A stretch of 63,274 bases of DNA from Hypholoma sublateritium FD-334 SS-4 (Eukaryota; Basidiomycota; Agaricomycetes; Agaricales; Strophariaceae). Both the position numbers and the translations under genes were made by a program. The stretch's first letter is position 1. Every line of letters starts with the position of its first letter. Positions 46,150-57,261 of the stretch are shown here, piece by piece. The notes under the pieces were generated by a model. It was not told the DNA's origin and made no database searches. It saw nothing but the letters and a program-made list of their open reading frames with translations. The stretch lies in NCBI GenBank assembly GCA_000827495.1, contig KN817656.1, positions 21,851-85,124 of the forward strand. Direction: 5' to 3'.

Positions 46150-48790
46150 TACAATGTAAAATATATTCAAAGGGAATTTCAATATATTACAAATACAAAG
46201 AAACAAGTTTCATCCCATGTTCTGCTAGTTCAGCTTTAGGAATTTTAAACCCTTTCTTGGACTTGAGTATAAACTGAAAGGGGGTTCCAGATTCTAGTAC
46301 CACATTTTCAGGAATGAAGTTTCCTTGCTGCGATCCATCCCAGTATAACTGCAATGCAAAACACCGCTCAGAAAGCAGAACATGGCCACTGTTGTCAATG
46401 CCAAAATTGACTATCCCTCCCACAGAAATTTTTGGTATCCTGCCTGGTAATGCTGGCAGATTTGAAGTATCCAGAGAGTCAGCCAGATCTCCTGTGTATA
46501 ATCTGCTATCACACAGAAGGGAGCATAATTCTACACTTTTGCTGCCTGCAGATGGGAAATGTATTACCGACATCTTTGCAGACAGGGCTCCTTTTGCTAT
46601 ATAGTTTTCATTTCCCATTGGCATTGTAACAAGCCAAGGAGCAAGGAGCAATGGGATGCGCAGACCCAAGTGTGTTGGAATAATGGGATCAAGAGGCGGG
46701 TATCGATCTAGATCTGTACCCCAAGTAGAATAATCCCAGTAGCCAGTTCGGTATTGATAAGATTCCAGTGATGATGGGAGGAGACTTTCATTCTCATTGT
46801 AACTGCGGTTGAAGAGATCTATAACATCTTTCTTTGTGTGGAAGAGTTCACGGACAAGGCGGGAGAATGCGCGGCTGGCACCCTCGCCGTAGGCAATTGA
46901 TATGTCGACACCAAGAATGCCCATGAGCGAGTATGATGTGTCTTCTTCACGCGTAACCTGCCGACCACATGCCATTTGCATTCTACGCGAAAAAGGGATT
47001 TTCGCAACTTTGCCACTCCAGCTCAGGTTCAGTTCTCGGCAGGTGATCCCGCAGGCTGTTTGAATGACTGATTGGATTATGGCATCGCTGCTGGAGCCGA
47101 GCTGATTCCAATTCTCGTTATAGAAGACACTGCGGGCAGGAGCCAACAGCTCCTGCAAGGTCCAGCCACGGGTAAACCACGAGTCGTGGTGCGCGTCAGG
47201 AATATTGGCGGTCTCCGAAAGGAATGTAATGCAGACAGAAGCCCTTTGGTACCAATTGTACATCGACCGAATGGACTCATCGAGTTCCGAGCTGCTATCC
47301 TTGTTAATGCAGACAGTGTCAATCCAGCCTAGAGTTACCGCATGTTTCTGTGCCGCAACCTTGCAGAATTGGATGATTTTAGTGTTTCCACGAGGATTGT
47401 GCTCGCGCATGGCCCAGTCCCGGAAGATAATCTCTCCGGGTGTATCTCGCATCCACGTGTGCGACAGGATGGCATAATCTACGCTTTGTTCAACAACCTC
47501 ATTCAGTAGTGCCGTCATTCTATTTGAGCGGTGCTTCCCAGACAGTGCCCGGGCATCGGAGTCCTCCATTGCTTCGGCTTCTGCCCATGCTGATTGAAAT
47601 TTGGGCTCTTCGATTTTGACAAATACATTGTCACGTATCAAGGGAAATATTTCATTGCGTTCAATGAGCTGAATTTCGGATCCAGTTTTGTTGAATGCCA
47701 GCAATCGAATGGGCATCTTGTTGAATACATNGGCACGGGCCGCGATNAGCGCCTTNNTTTCCAACTCGCTTCGAGGGACTTCTGCATTTTATTGGATGAA
47801 AAGCTGGTGAGATTGACAGTGCTCAAGTACGCAGTGTGATTCTCACCTTGGGAGAGACCCGGGGGCGCCTCGCCTATTCCCTTTTCGTGCGCTGCGACAC
47901 CTGACCTCGGGGGGTCCTCTAGCGCTAACCAACAGTTTGAATACTCGAGTGCAGGTCTGAAAGACAAGGTGGGAGCTTACCTTGCTTTCCATGAGCCTCC
48001 GGAGGGGTTCGCATGGCCACTGTAACAAACGCTGTCAAGGCGGACAGCAGATTCTTGCCCTCCGACCCATTTATCAACTGAGCATCGCCATGGTCTACAG
48101 TACGACATGTCAGCGTAGATCCACCCTTATGAATACTGGAATACTGTACAGTTTCGATCGCTGGCTTTGTCGGACGCTGGAAAGCAAACAAATTTATTCC
48201 AGATCATCACGAGATAGCACTGATCATCTCCTTACCTGGCAAAGCAGCATATCCGCGGATGACCGGCTGCAAGAACGCGACAAGGGTACCCAAGAGATCT
48301 TTGCCGCCAGTATCGGAGAGTGCATTTGCCTCTGGTGCGGGTGTGACTATGGCGAAGGGTGGTCGTTGCATGAAAATCATGGTAAACGGCGATTGTCGAG
48401 ATAAGCGCTCACCTTTTTCTGCTGTGAATGCACGGATGGTTGGTCAAATTGACATCGATTAGAATGGACTCTCTATACTCTTGATGACAATCTACTGACC
48501 GAGGCTTGTCGACATGGGGTGCTACTGGTACTCAATCCGTGCGGCGTAGGTAGATGGTGGTAGGAAGCTGACGGCGATGCTGTGGGAGTTTGGCATTCGC
48601 ATCGGGGCTCAGGTGAGTGCGCCGACGCCGGCTCGCCAACTTCCTCGGGGAGATATACCGCGGACATCTATTTTTACGCGACCTCCGCGGCGTTCACCCG
48701 CTCCCGCTCACCACCTCGTTCGCGGGCCCGTTCGACGTCCCGTTGCTGCGTGGACACAGGGAACAGTATGCGGCGCTGCACGACACGGAC
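46150..48790. repeat. Segmental duplication, unit A (HET copy 1 plus flanks)
   Basis: Matches 53030-55700 along the HET gene, its 3' flank (ATATATTCAA...GGAATTT.A.TATATTACAAATAC) and about 250 bp upstream of the start codon, including GGCATTCGCA and CCGGCTCGCCA followed by CTCGGGGAGATA. The two units are in the same orientation with a start-to-start period of about 6.9 kb. Confidence 0.8.
46187..48515 (-). CDS. HET-domain protein, copy 1
   Basis: The main exon (about 47782-46187) encodes a heterokaryon-incompatibility (HET) domain: VDYAILSHTWMRDTPGEI, LGWIDTVCINKDSSSELDES, RASVCITFLSE, then RGWTLQELLAPARSVFYNEN. A C-terminal region unique to the family ends GMKLVSLYL. In fungi HET proteins trigger programmed cell death after non-self recognition. 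Upstream exons were found by comparison with copy 2. An intron ends CAATAAAATGCAG just before the main exon. Earlier exons encode repeats containing KDLLGTLVAFLQPVIRGYAA and KNLLSALTAFVTVAMRTPPE. The start is MSTSL at 48515, with a tiny exon next. The sequence contains four or five Ns (47731-47757), but otherwise the frame is intact. Confidence 0.85.
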
Positions 48791-51700
48791 CGCGAGGTTC
48801 TCCGGCGCTCGCCTACGCTGTAGACCGCGTGGAACGCCCAGTTGTGGTTACCATCCACCGCGCGTGGAGCACAGGAGAGTCCAACGATGCCTTCCCGGGC
48901 CGGTGCGACGTGGGTACGCGATGTGCGCGAGGTGCGCTCACCACTGCTGACCCCGGCGGTGGCGACGAGCAGATATCCATCCCGGGCTCCTCCCGCCGAA
49001 GACGTCTTCTACGACGCGCACAACGCGCACGATGCGTTTGTTCGGAAGGACCGGACCCTCTTCAATGCATTGCTCCTCCTGCGCGTCGAAATTTTACGAT
49101 CGATGCGCGTCGCGGGCCCGCTCGCGGCGCTACTTAACGCGTGCGGCACGCAATTACGTGCTCGTGCATTTGAGGCAAGGTGCCCGACGCTGTCGCGTCG
49201 CGCCTATTATTAACGTGGATACTCTCCCAGCCCGGCTGGAAGCCGCCGCCGCTGGAGGGCCAGAAATTGCGCACCGCTTTTGCAATTACACACACTCGAC
49301 GTGCGCTGGGGCTTNCGAAGAAGGCCGGAATGTCGGGCATGGCGGATGGTGTATCGTGGAGAGTGTGCCAAAATTTATGTATGGGCGCGTCGTCGCACAC
49401 GACCGGCGAGCAGGTGCGCGAGGGCGACGGGCTGGTCATATATATTTGCATAATATATGCGTCTTCCAGGGGCGTGAACCGCTCTCTTGAATGGTGTGGA
49501 AGGGGTCCGCCTATGAGTGAGGATTTCAGCGGGGTAATGCGGTGCGGGAGTCCGGAATGGCGGAGAGCGCACGCGAGCGCGGAATGCTGCGTGGGGCAGT
49601 CAGTAATTACATAGCAGCGGCGGCGCGGCGGATAGTACTCACAGAGGGGATCCAGCGGCGCTGACGAGCATGTCATATGCGCTCGAAAACGTCTCGTCTG
49701 TGCTCGAGGGTGCGTCGTGTGCGCTTGATGGCGGAAGGCGACGACGCTGATACAGCGCGGGTCTCGCGGCGGTATGCTCGTCCTTATCCTCGTAGCGAGT
49801 CAGGAGCTGAGCCCTGGAGACGAGATCAGCGCAGCACCCATTCGCGACACCGCCCATTTCCTCGTGCGCGCGGAGCGCGACGCATATATGCACGGGAACT
49901 CGCAAGACCGGACCCGTAGGACTCAGGAGATGGCGTGGGCGGAATGGCTACAGTGGACAGCGGCGGACGGTGTGTGGCCTCTACTAGTGACAGGAGGAGG
50001 AGAGCGCGGCGGAAACGACCGCGAAGGTGCGCGCGAGAGCGTTGACGTTGGCGAGGCGGCGAAAGGCGAAAGCTACCGCGGCGCTTGGCGCTGTGGGAAG
50101 TAGATATTTGAGGCGTCGGCAGCAGCGAGCGCGTCGGCAGTGGCGGTATCACAGGCGGCGGAGCGGTGAAGGTGAGGCGGGGTGGAGCTCAGCGGCAGTT
50201 CCACGGGGGGGCTGGGCCTTGATGCCGGTAGGCGAGGCAGGAGGGCAGCGGCGTCCGCGGGACGAGCGGCGACGTCGAGGCGGCCTGGTAACCTTATGCG
50301 CTGGCGTCTGGAAACGACGGGCAGATTTCAGGGGTCGTCGGCAGCTGTCTCGAACAGCGCAGAATGAGCCGCGATTCGGGGTGGAGATGCCAGTGCGGTG
50401 AGGCAGCGCGGCACGACTCGCACGAGAGATGATCGATGACGGAGGACGTAGGGGGAGCGCGCGAAATACTGCGGCGGAATACGGGGCCGTTCGCAACCAG
50501 CAGCAGCGGCGGGGTGGATCGGACGTCTATGTCGACAAGGGCGGCGAAGGGCGGGAGATGCTCGAGCGGGGCGCATCTAGGAGTAGTTGGTGAGAGCGTA
50601 GGTGATGGGCAGCGGCTGGAAGCGCCGGGGGGGGGATCTTGGTGCTGATATCCATGCCGCGCGCGCTTGAGGACGCGCGCGAACAGCCCAGTTTGCGAGG
50701 GGGACTGTGTATGAGTTTGATTTGCGTGGGGTACCACTACATGCAATGCACGGGCGTAGACCCAGCGGTGGCCCGAGGGTGGTCAGCCACTGTATCGAAC
50801 AGCGCAGAAGGAGCCGTAGTTCGGAGATGGGATGTCGCCGGTCGGTACATGGAGGGTGCGCATTCGAGCGCGAGGCGCAGCTCCTCAATATAGCGCCGTC
50901 AGTTACTGGAAGCAGTGGCGGGTTCGATATTCAAGCACTCGCAAAGGGATCGCGCGGCACAGTGAGCGGGCGTGTCGTATGCGCAGATGGTAATGCGCTC
51001 CAGAACGAAGGCTGGAGGCCAACTGGAGAAGCCGATTTAGGGCTCGTGGCGGTATTGTAGACAGAGCTTGTACTTGAGGCGCATCGGGCGCTACGCACTG
51101 GGCACAGCGTACTTATCCGCGCGCAGGCGTCGACATCGTCAGTGAACAAGTCCGATTTTTCAGGCAGTCGCGTCTATATTTGGCGACGACGACCGTCTTG
51201 CCTTCGTCCATCATGAGCACGGAGCAGCCAACTACCAGCATGCGCGCTCTCGTTCCAGTCCTCCTCCCCAACTCCTCTCTATAAAAACTGCCTAGTTAAA
51301 TCGCGATAACATCCTCCTCAAGTACGACGCGACACTACGCCTGGACCCCCAGTTTGCTCTGCGTCGTCCCAAGCTCAACCTTGAACCGACACGTCGGCAC
51401 CGCTTTGAACACGCTATACCAACTATCCCCTGTCAGTTGGAACCAGGCGTTAAAGTGGCTGATCGAGGCTAAGAAAATATTGTCTGGTGAGTGCAGCTTT
51501 GTCTTGAAAGTGCGCAGACGCTGACGTGCGCATATATTCCAGATTCAACGACGTTTCACACAACACGCCTGCTTTCTATACGATGGCTAGGAGCTTTCGC
51601 CGTTGGTCTGCACGTTCCGCTATGCCTCGCCATCGTCGTCAACTGCCGCCGCCACCAAGCCGCCCATCCGCACTCGAACCCCGAGACCGTCACTACCAGA

Positions 51701-52999
51701 AACTGCCGCCGACACCCCACCACTGACTGCAACGGGGGTCTCAAACGTATAGCTGAGGAATATGTTGGTACGTGACATTTGCATATCCAACTTGACGCCG
51801 TTTCTCTCTGCTGAAATCAGATACAGCGATTCGGCGCGAAAATAGCTCATTGAGGGTTTTAATCAGATCGTCTGGTGAGTACGGTTCCGCCTTTAGAACG
51901 CAAAGGCTTATGCACATCTAGTTCCAGGAAAAACACGTTTCCTCGACGGTTCGTTCATGATGCGCCTATCACCTCTATATTACGATGTTTCTGCTCCCCA
52001 AGCTCAGGACGGCTTGTGTTGATCGTCGACATGGATTTCGGACGCGAATCGAATTCATAGAACGGCCACTGCACCCCTACGTCTTCGTCCGCCGTCCTGA
52101 CTCTCATCCCCGCTTACTCGCGCATCCTGCTCCGTCCCTCAGCTCTGCTCCAACCTCTGCCCCACAACGTATACGCGGCCCATACATTGGCCCGTCCCCA
52201 ATATTCATCCCAGCGAACCATTCGGCCCAACAGCCTCGCGCCTAAATTCACCCGCGTCCCCCACTGGCGGTGTCCGCTAAGTTGGACGGCGCACAGCAGC
52301 ACCTCGACGTTCTCCCCAAATCATCGATGGCGCTCCGTGCGCCTGTGCCGTCGCTGTCCCGGACCACAACGACCGCCCCACCGATACCGCCAGCACTCAT
52401 CGTCGTAGCGCACGCGCCGAGGCCAGGATACGACGTGGCTCGTACGCCGTTGGCTTGCCCAGTTCCAGTCTGTCTTCGTCTTAGGCACCAGCGCCGGAAT
52501 AACTCACGGCGCATAACATTGCGGCGGGTGTATTTGGCCCTCGCCACCGGCATTATCCATATCAAAGATAGTGGTCAGTGCGGTACGGATCACGGCCAAG
52601 GAGTGCACGGCGATGGTGGACATTCGCGGAGGACTGAAGGCGTCAGGATACACAATAGCGAAGATATATTATATTGTGCGCACAACAACGCTGTCTTTTC
52701 CTGCGCCGACGCCAGGTGTTGGACGATCATGAAGTTCAACTCGGTGCCATCGGGACAGATAATACAATCGAGGCCCTCATGTATGCACTGACGACCTTAT
52801 TTTTTAGCGACAGTTTCCATGGTTCAAGGCCATACTCTGCTCGCTATCATTCAGTCATCGTAGTTAATGTGCAGATACATGTTGTGCGACGCCATCCCAG
52901 GCGACCTACCTGTCCGTGTGGTGCGTAGGAGCGCCTGCCCGATGGGCTGCTCCAGAACCCTGGATTTCGGCTACTGTGGACGGTGTTTAACACACTCCT
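48516..52999. other. GC-rich region of broken coding-like sequence
   Basis: No intact gene can be supported. Plus-strand coding-like debris includes 48617-48820 (ANFLGEIYRGHLFLRDLRGV), whose counterpart lies at about 55560-55690 in the second HET segment, and about 49774-49900 (ELSPGDEISAAPI). A short duplicated stretch occurs at about 50340-50400 and 50785-50845 (TCGAACAGCGCAGAA.GAGCCG). 51200-52900 shows only short frames. Confidence 0.45.
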
Positions 53000-53029
53000 T
53001 TTCATTTGCTGTTCAAGGAGCTCACCTTT

Positions 53030-55700
53030 GCACAACGTAGAATATATTCAAATGGAATTTTAGTATATTACAAATACAACGAGACAAGTTTCATTCCATG
53101 TTCTTCCAATTCGGCTTTGGGGATTATGAACCCTTTCTTTGACTCGAGCTTGAACCCATGGGGAGTTCCAGAACGTATTGTCACATTTTCAGGAGTAAAA
53201 TTTCCTTGCTCGGCGCCATCCCAGTATAATTTCAATGCAAGACACTGCTCAGAAAGCAGAACGTGGCCACTGTTGTCGACACCAAAATTCACTATCCCTC
53301 CCATATATATATATGGCACCCTGCCTGGTAATTCTGGGAGATTTGAAGTATGCAGAGAGTTAGCCAGGTCTCCCGTGTATAACCTGCTATCACACAGGAG
53401 GATGCATAGATCTGTTTTTCCCATGCCTGCAGAGAGGAAATATGTTGTTGACATCTTTGCTGAAAGGGCCCCTTTCGCCTCATAGTTCTCATCAACCATT
53501 GGGTCCATAACAAGCCACGGTGCAAGGAGGAGTGGGATGCGCAGACCCAAGTGTGTTGGAATAATCGGATCAAGAGGCGGGTATTGATCCAGATGTGTAC
53601 CCCAGTAGTTAGACCGGTATTGATAAGATTCGAGTGATGAAGGGAGGAGCTTTTCACCCGCGTTGTAGCTCCGGTTGAAAATATCTATAACATCTTTATG
53701 TGTATTGAAGAGTTCGCGGATGAGGCGGGAGAATGCGCGGCCGGCACCCTCGCCGTAGGCAATTGATATGTCGACGCCGAGAATGCCCATGAGTGAGTAC
53801 GATGTATCTTCTTCGCGCGTAACCTGCCGACCACATGCCATTTGCATTCTTCGTGAAAGAGGGATTTGCGCAACTTTGCCGTTCCAGGCTAGGTTCAGCT
53901 CTCGGCAGGTGATCCCACAGGCCATTTCAATGACGGATTGAATCATGGTATCGTCACTGGAGCCGAGTTGATTCCAATCCTCGTTATAGAAGACACTGCG
54001 GGAAGGGGCCAGCAGCTCCTGCAAAGTCCAGCCACGGGTGAACCACGAGTCTCGGTGCGCTTCAGCGATATTGGCAGTTTCCGAAAGGAACGCGATGCAG
54101 ACGGAAGCACCTCGGTACCAATTGTACATAGATCGAATGGACTCGTCAAGTTCCGAGCTGCTACCTTTGTTGATACAGACCGTGTCAATCCAGCCTAAGG
54201 TTACTTTGTGGTTCCGCGCAGCGACCTCGCAGAATTTGACAATCTTGGTGTTACCCCGCGGATTGTGCTCGCGCGCAGCCCAATCCTGGAAGGTGACGTC
54301 GCCGGGGGTGTCTCGCATCCAAGTGTGCGACAGGATAGCATAATTCACGCTTTGTTGGACAGCCCCCTCCAGTAGCTGCTTCATTTTGTTTGAGCGGAAT
54401 TTATCCGATAGCGCACGAAAATCAGAGTCCTTTAACACTTCAGCTTCCGCCCATGCTGATTTAAACTTGGGCTCTGCTGTTTTGGCAAATACACCAGGAA
54501 GTATGGAAGAGAATATTTCATTGCGCCCAATGAGCTGAACGTTGGATCCAGTCTTGTCAAAAGCCAGTAGGCGGATAGGCATCTTGTCGAATACATGCGC
54601 ACGGGCTGCAATAAGTGTCTTGGTGTCCAATTCACTCCGTTGGACTTCTGGATTTCATTCGACGGAAAGCTAATGAGACTGATGTTACTCAGGTCCGCAG
54701 CGTATTCCTCACCTTTGGGGAGATTTAGGGGTATCTCGCCTGTTCCATTTTCGTCCCCTGCCACGTCGTTTTTGGGAGGGTCGTCTAGTGGTAACCCATG
54801 GTTAAAACACCTTAACGTAGATCCGAAAGACTGCAGGACTTTACCTTGCTCGCTATGAACCTCCGAAGGAGAATGCACGGCCGCTACAACAAACGCCGTC
54901 AAGGCGGACAGTAAATTCCTGCCCTCCAACCCATTTGCCAACTCAGCGTCGGGGATGTCTGCAGTTTTACCAGTTTAGCAAGAAAGAAACCACCATTGAC
55001 ACTGGAATACTGTACATTTCTGATTGCTGGCTGTGGCGGATGCTGCAGAATGAATAAGATTTCTTTAGATCCTTGTGAGATGACACTGATCATCTTACTT
55101 GGTAAAGCAGAAAATCCTTGGATGATTGGTTTCAAGAACACGACAAGGGCGCTCAAGAGATCTTCAGCACCAGTAGCTGAGACTACATTCGCCTCCGGAA
55201 CAGCTGTGGTTATCGCATAAGTCGTTATTGCGTAAAATTCACGGTAGAGATAAGCGCTCACCTTTTCTTTTTTTCCCTATGAACGCCGGATAATTGATAA
55301 AATTGAATTACATTAGAGCTCTGTCTCCATAGGCTCGATGCAGAATTACTCACCCAAGCGTGTTGACATGAGATGCTCAAATTGTGTGGAGTGGGTGACG
55401 GTAGGAAGCAGACGGCAGCGCGGTGAGAGCTTGGCATTCGCACAACAATTCGCATAAGGGCCCAGGAATGCGGCGAGATATGAGCCGATCATCATGGAAC
55501 AACGCCGGCCCCCACCTTACTCGCGTCAGCCAGTCGTGACTGCACGCAGGCAGCTACCCGCCGAGTACGACGCCGGCTCGCCAGCTTTCTCGGGGAGATA
55601 CACCGCAGGTGTTTATTTTACGCGACACCGGACATGCGCATCCTCCGCGGCTTCCGTCCGCTCCCTCGTTTGTGCCGGTTCGACATCCGCCACTGCACGG
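53030..55700. repeat. Segmental duplication, unit B (HET copy 2 plus flanks)
   Basis: Same-orientation counterpart of 46150-48790. Similarity continues past the gene into the GC-rich 5' flank up to about 55690, just before the chromovirus insertion. Confidence 0.8.
53068..55369 (-). CDS. HET-domain protein, copy 2
   Basis: Paralogue of 46187-48515 with the same exon layout and no Ns. The main exon (about 54648-53068) encodes VNYAILSHTWMRDTPGDV, LGWIDTVCINKGSSSELDES, RASVCIAFLSE-like sequence (GASVCIAFLSETANI), RGWTLQELLAPSRSVFYNED and the same C-terminus GMKLVSLYL. The intron before it ends GAATGAAATCCAG. Upstream exons encode EDLLSALVVFLKPIIQGFSA and RNLLSALTAFVVAAVHSPSE, a repeated motif. 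The start is MSTRL at 55369, the same position as in copy 1. Compared with copy 1 it lacks about five residues near RSNYWGTHLDQYPP. The frame is intact, so both copies could be expressed. Function as for copy 1: likely cell-death or allorecognition signalling, with the trigger unknown. Confidence 0.88.
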
Positions 55701-55774
55701 ACGGCGTCGGGGCAGGGGCGATCACTGAAGTCTGAACTTTGACTGAACTTTGAAGTGTGACTTTGGTGTAACTG
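55370..55774. other. 5' flank of HET copy 2 and chromovirus target site
   Basis: Contains the duplicated GC-rich coding-like relic. It ends at the target site of the chromovirus. Confidence 0.5.
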
Positions 55775-55779
55775 GAATG
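55775..55779. repeat. Target-site duplication GAATG (left)
   Basis: The 5 bp before the 5' LTR are GAATG and the 5 bp after the 3' LTR (61424-61428) are also GAATG, as expected for Ty3/Gypsy integration. Confidence 0.9.
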
Positions 55780-55964
55780 TGTCAGGAAACGTCCTTCCTG
55801 ACTCGGCTACTATTTCCTTTTCTTACTTCTCATTCATTTACCTCATCATTCCGTCATCGTGTCTAAGACAACTCGCTCTATATGTACCAGTAGCCAACAG
55901 ATGTATCCGTAGACTTTCGCTGGTCAATACTACCGCTTACTGTTCTCGCATCGCGTCGCTGACA
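55780..55964 (+). repeat. 5' LTR of the chromovirus (185 bp)
   Basis: Identical by eye to 61239-61423. It contains a TATA-like CTCTATATGT at about 55876-55885, followed about 30 bp later by TAGACTTTCGCT (55910-55921), the likely transcript start. Confidence 0.93.
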
Positions 55965-55978
55965 TTAGCGAAAGTCTA
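55910..55978 (+). promoter_or_regulatory. Self-priming pair (Tf1/sushi type)
   Basis: TAGACTTTCGCT at 55910-55921 in the LTR is the exact reverse complement of AGCGAAAGTCTA at 55967-55978, which starts two bases after the LTR at the primer-binding site. In Tf1-like elements the 5' end of the RNA folds back on such a site and is cleaved to prime reverse transcription. The position about 30 bp after a TATA box fits a transcript start there. Mechanism inferred. Confidence 0.75.
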
Positions 55979-56046
55979 TCAACGTCTCGAAATCCTCGCT
56001 GCTTGGCCGAAACATTATCAGTTGCTCGGAGCGCAGCCACATTACC

Positions 56047-57261
56047 ATGTCCAACTTACCTCGCACGACCGCTCTCGACGAAGATACGTCGATGGAGAAT
56101 CTGAATGGTGGCCAACCGGCTCAGCAACCCAGACATGCGTCCACCGATAATGAATTCTTCCAGATGCTGATCCAAGAGATGGCGCAGTCTCGTCAGAGCA
56201 CGGATCAAGTCATTGCTATGCTTGTAAACGAACGAGCGCACCCGGCTCCTCACCACGAAACCGGGAGCAAGAAGTCCCTCGTGGCTGATCCACAGCCTTT
56301 CGACGGTTCTTCCGGGAAGTTCGAAGAGTTCTTAAGCGACTTGAGGCTCTGTTTCCTTGCCGACCCAATCCGATTCGACACTGACCGCAAGCGCATCATC
56401 TTCGCGCTCTCGTATATGAAGGGAGGGTCCGCACACGCCTGGGCGATGAACATATCAGACCGTTATGCAAGGGGGGAGGAAATCTGGGTTACTTGGGCAC
56501 AGTTTGAGGCAGCACTGAGGGGGAGGTTCGTGATGGGGGATCGGAAGGTCGAGGCTCAAGAGAAATTACGAAATCTGCGACAAGCTGGCCGCCCTGCTGA
56601 AGTATTCTTCGATGAGTTCGAGGCTCAAAGGCCGTACTCTGGGTTCAACGATGACACGTGTGTCAACCTCGTCCGTTACAATCTCGACCGACGTCTCGTT
56701 GACTCCATCTATAACCAGAATGAACTTCCCACAACCTACATCGGCTGGCGAGACCTTGCAATTCGAAAAGACCGCCAATACAGAGAGGCGCAGTCAATCG
56801 GCAGACCGAGCTCTGGATATTTTACGAATGCGTGGCGGGGAGGAGGACAAGGAGGAGCGAGCGGCGGCGGACGCGGAGGATATGGAGGACGTGGAGGATA
56901 CGGAGGCGGACGAGGTGGACAGCCTTCCGGATCTCATCAGCCAGGAGGAGGCATGGGAGATGGAAATACTCACCGACAGGGGGAATCGTCTACCGGAGGT
57001 GGATCTGGCGGAGTGGGTAGTCCGGGAGTTACGAGCGGAGCCGGTGCACCAATGGAGATCGACAGACGACGTGGAGGAAACATGGGAGTGGGCGAATGTT
57101 TCGTATGCCACGAGATGGGGCATTTTGCTCGCAGTTGCCCTCGTCGTCCTGCTGGTGCGCAACGCCGCAGTCTTATTCGAGGAGTATTTTCTGGGATGAC
57201 CGACGAAGAACGAAACGAGACGATAAATGACTTGCAGGGTTTTCAAAATGGCGGCGAGTGA
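56047..57261 (+). CDS. gag: Gag polyprotein of the chromovirus
   Basis: 404 residues. The retrotransposon-gag capsid region covers about residues 80-230 (ADPQPFDGSSGKFEEFLSDL, RIIFALSYMKGGSAHAWAMN, YIGWRDLAIRKDRQYRE). A Gly/Arg-rich stretch follows, then one zinc knuckle CFVCHEMGHFARSC (CX2CX4HX4C) near residue 355. Gag assembles the particle and binds element RNA. The stop TGA is at 57259-57261. Pol continues in the -1 frame with minimal overlap, so pol expression probably needs a frameshift or re-initiation. The start at 56047 follows the primer-binding site by about 70 bp and is the first suitable ATG. Confidence 0.92.
   Translation: MSNLPRTTALDEDTSMENLNGGQPAQQPRHASTDNEFFQMLIQEMAQSRQSTDQVIAMLVNERAHPAPHHETGSKKSLVADPQPFDGSSGKFEEFLSDLRLCFLADPIRFDTDRKRIIFALSYMKGGSAHAWAMNISDRYARGEEIWVTWAQFEAALRGRFVMGDRKVEAQEKLRNLRQAGRPAEVFFDEFEAQRPYSGFNDDTCVNLVRYNLDRRLVDSIYNQNELPTTYIGWRDLAIRKDRQYREAQSIGRPSSGYFTNAWRGGGQGGASGGGRGGYGGRGGYGGGRGGQPSGSHQPGGGMGDGNTHRQGESSTGGGSGGVGSPGVTSGAGAPMEIDRRRGGNMGVGECFVCHEMGHFARSCPRRPAGAQRRSLIRGVFSGMTDEERNETINDLQGFQNGGE

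Noticed and set aside
54432..54941. A separate gene upstream of HET copy 2
   Set aside because: Comparison with copy 1 shows that these are 5' exons of the HET gene plus a retained intron.
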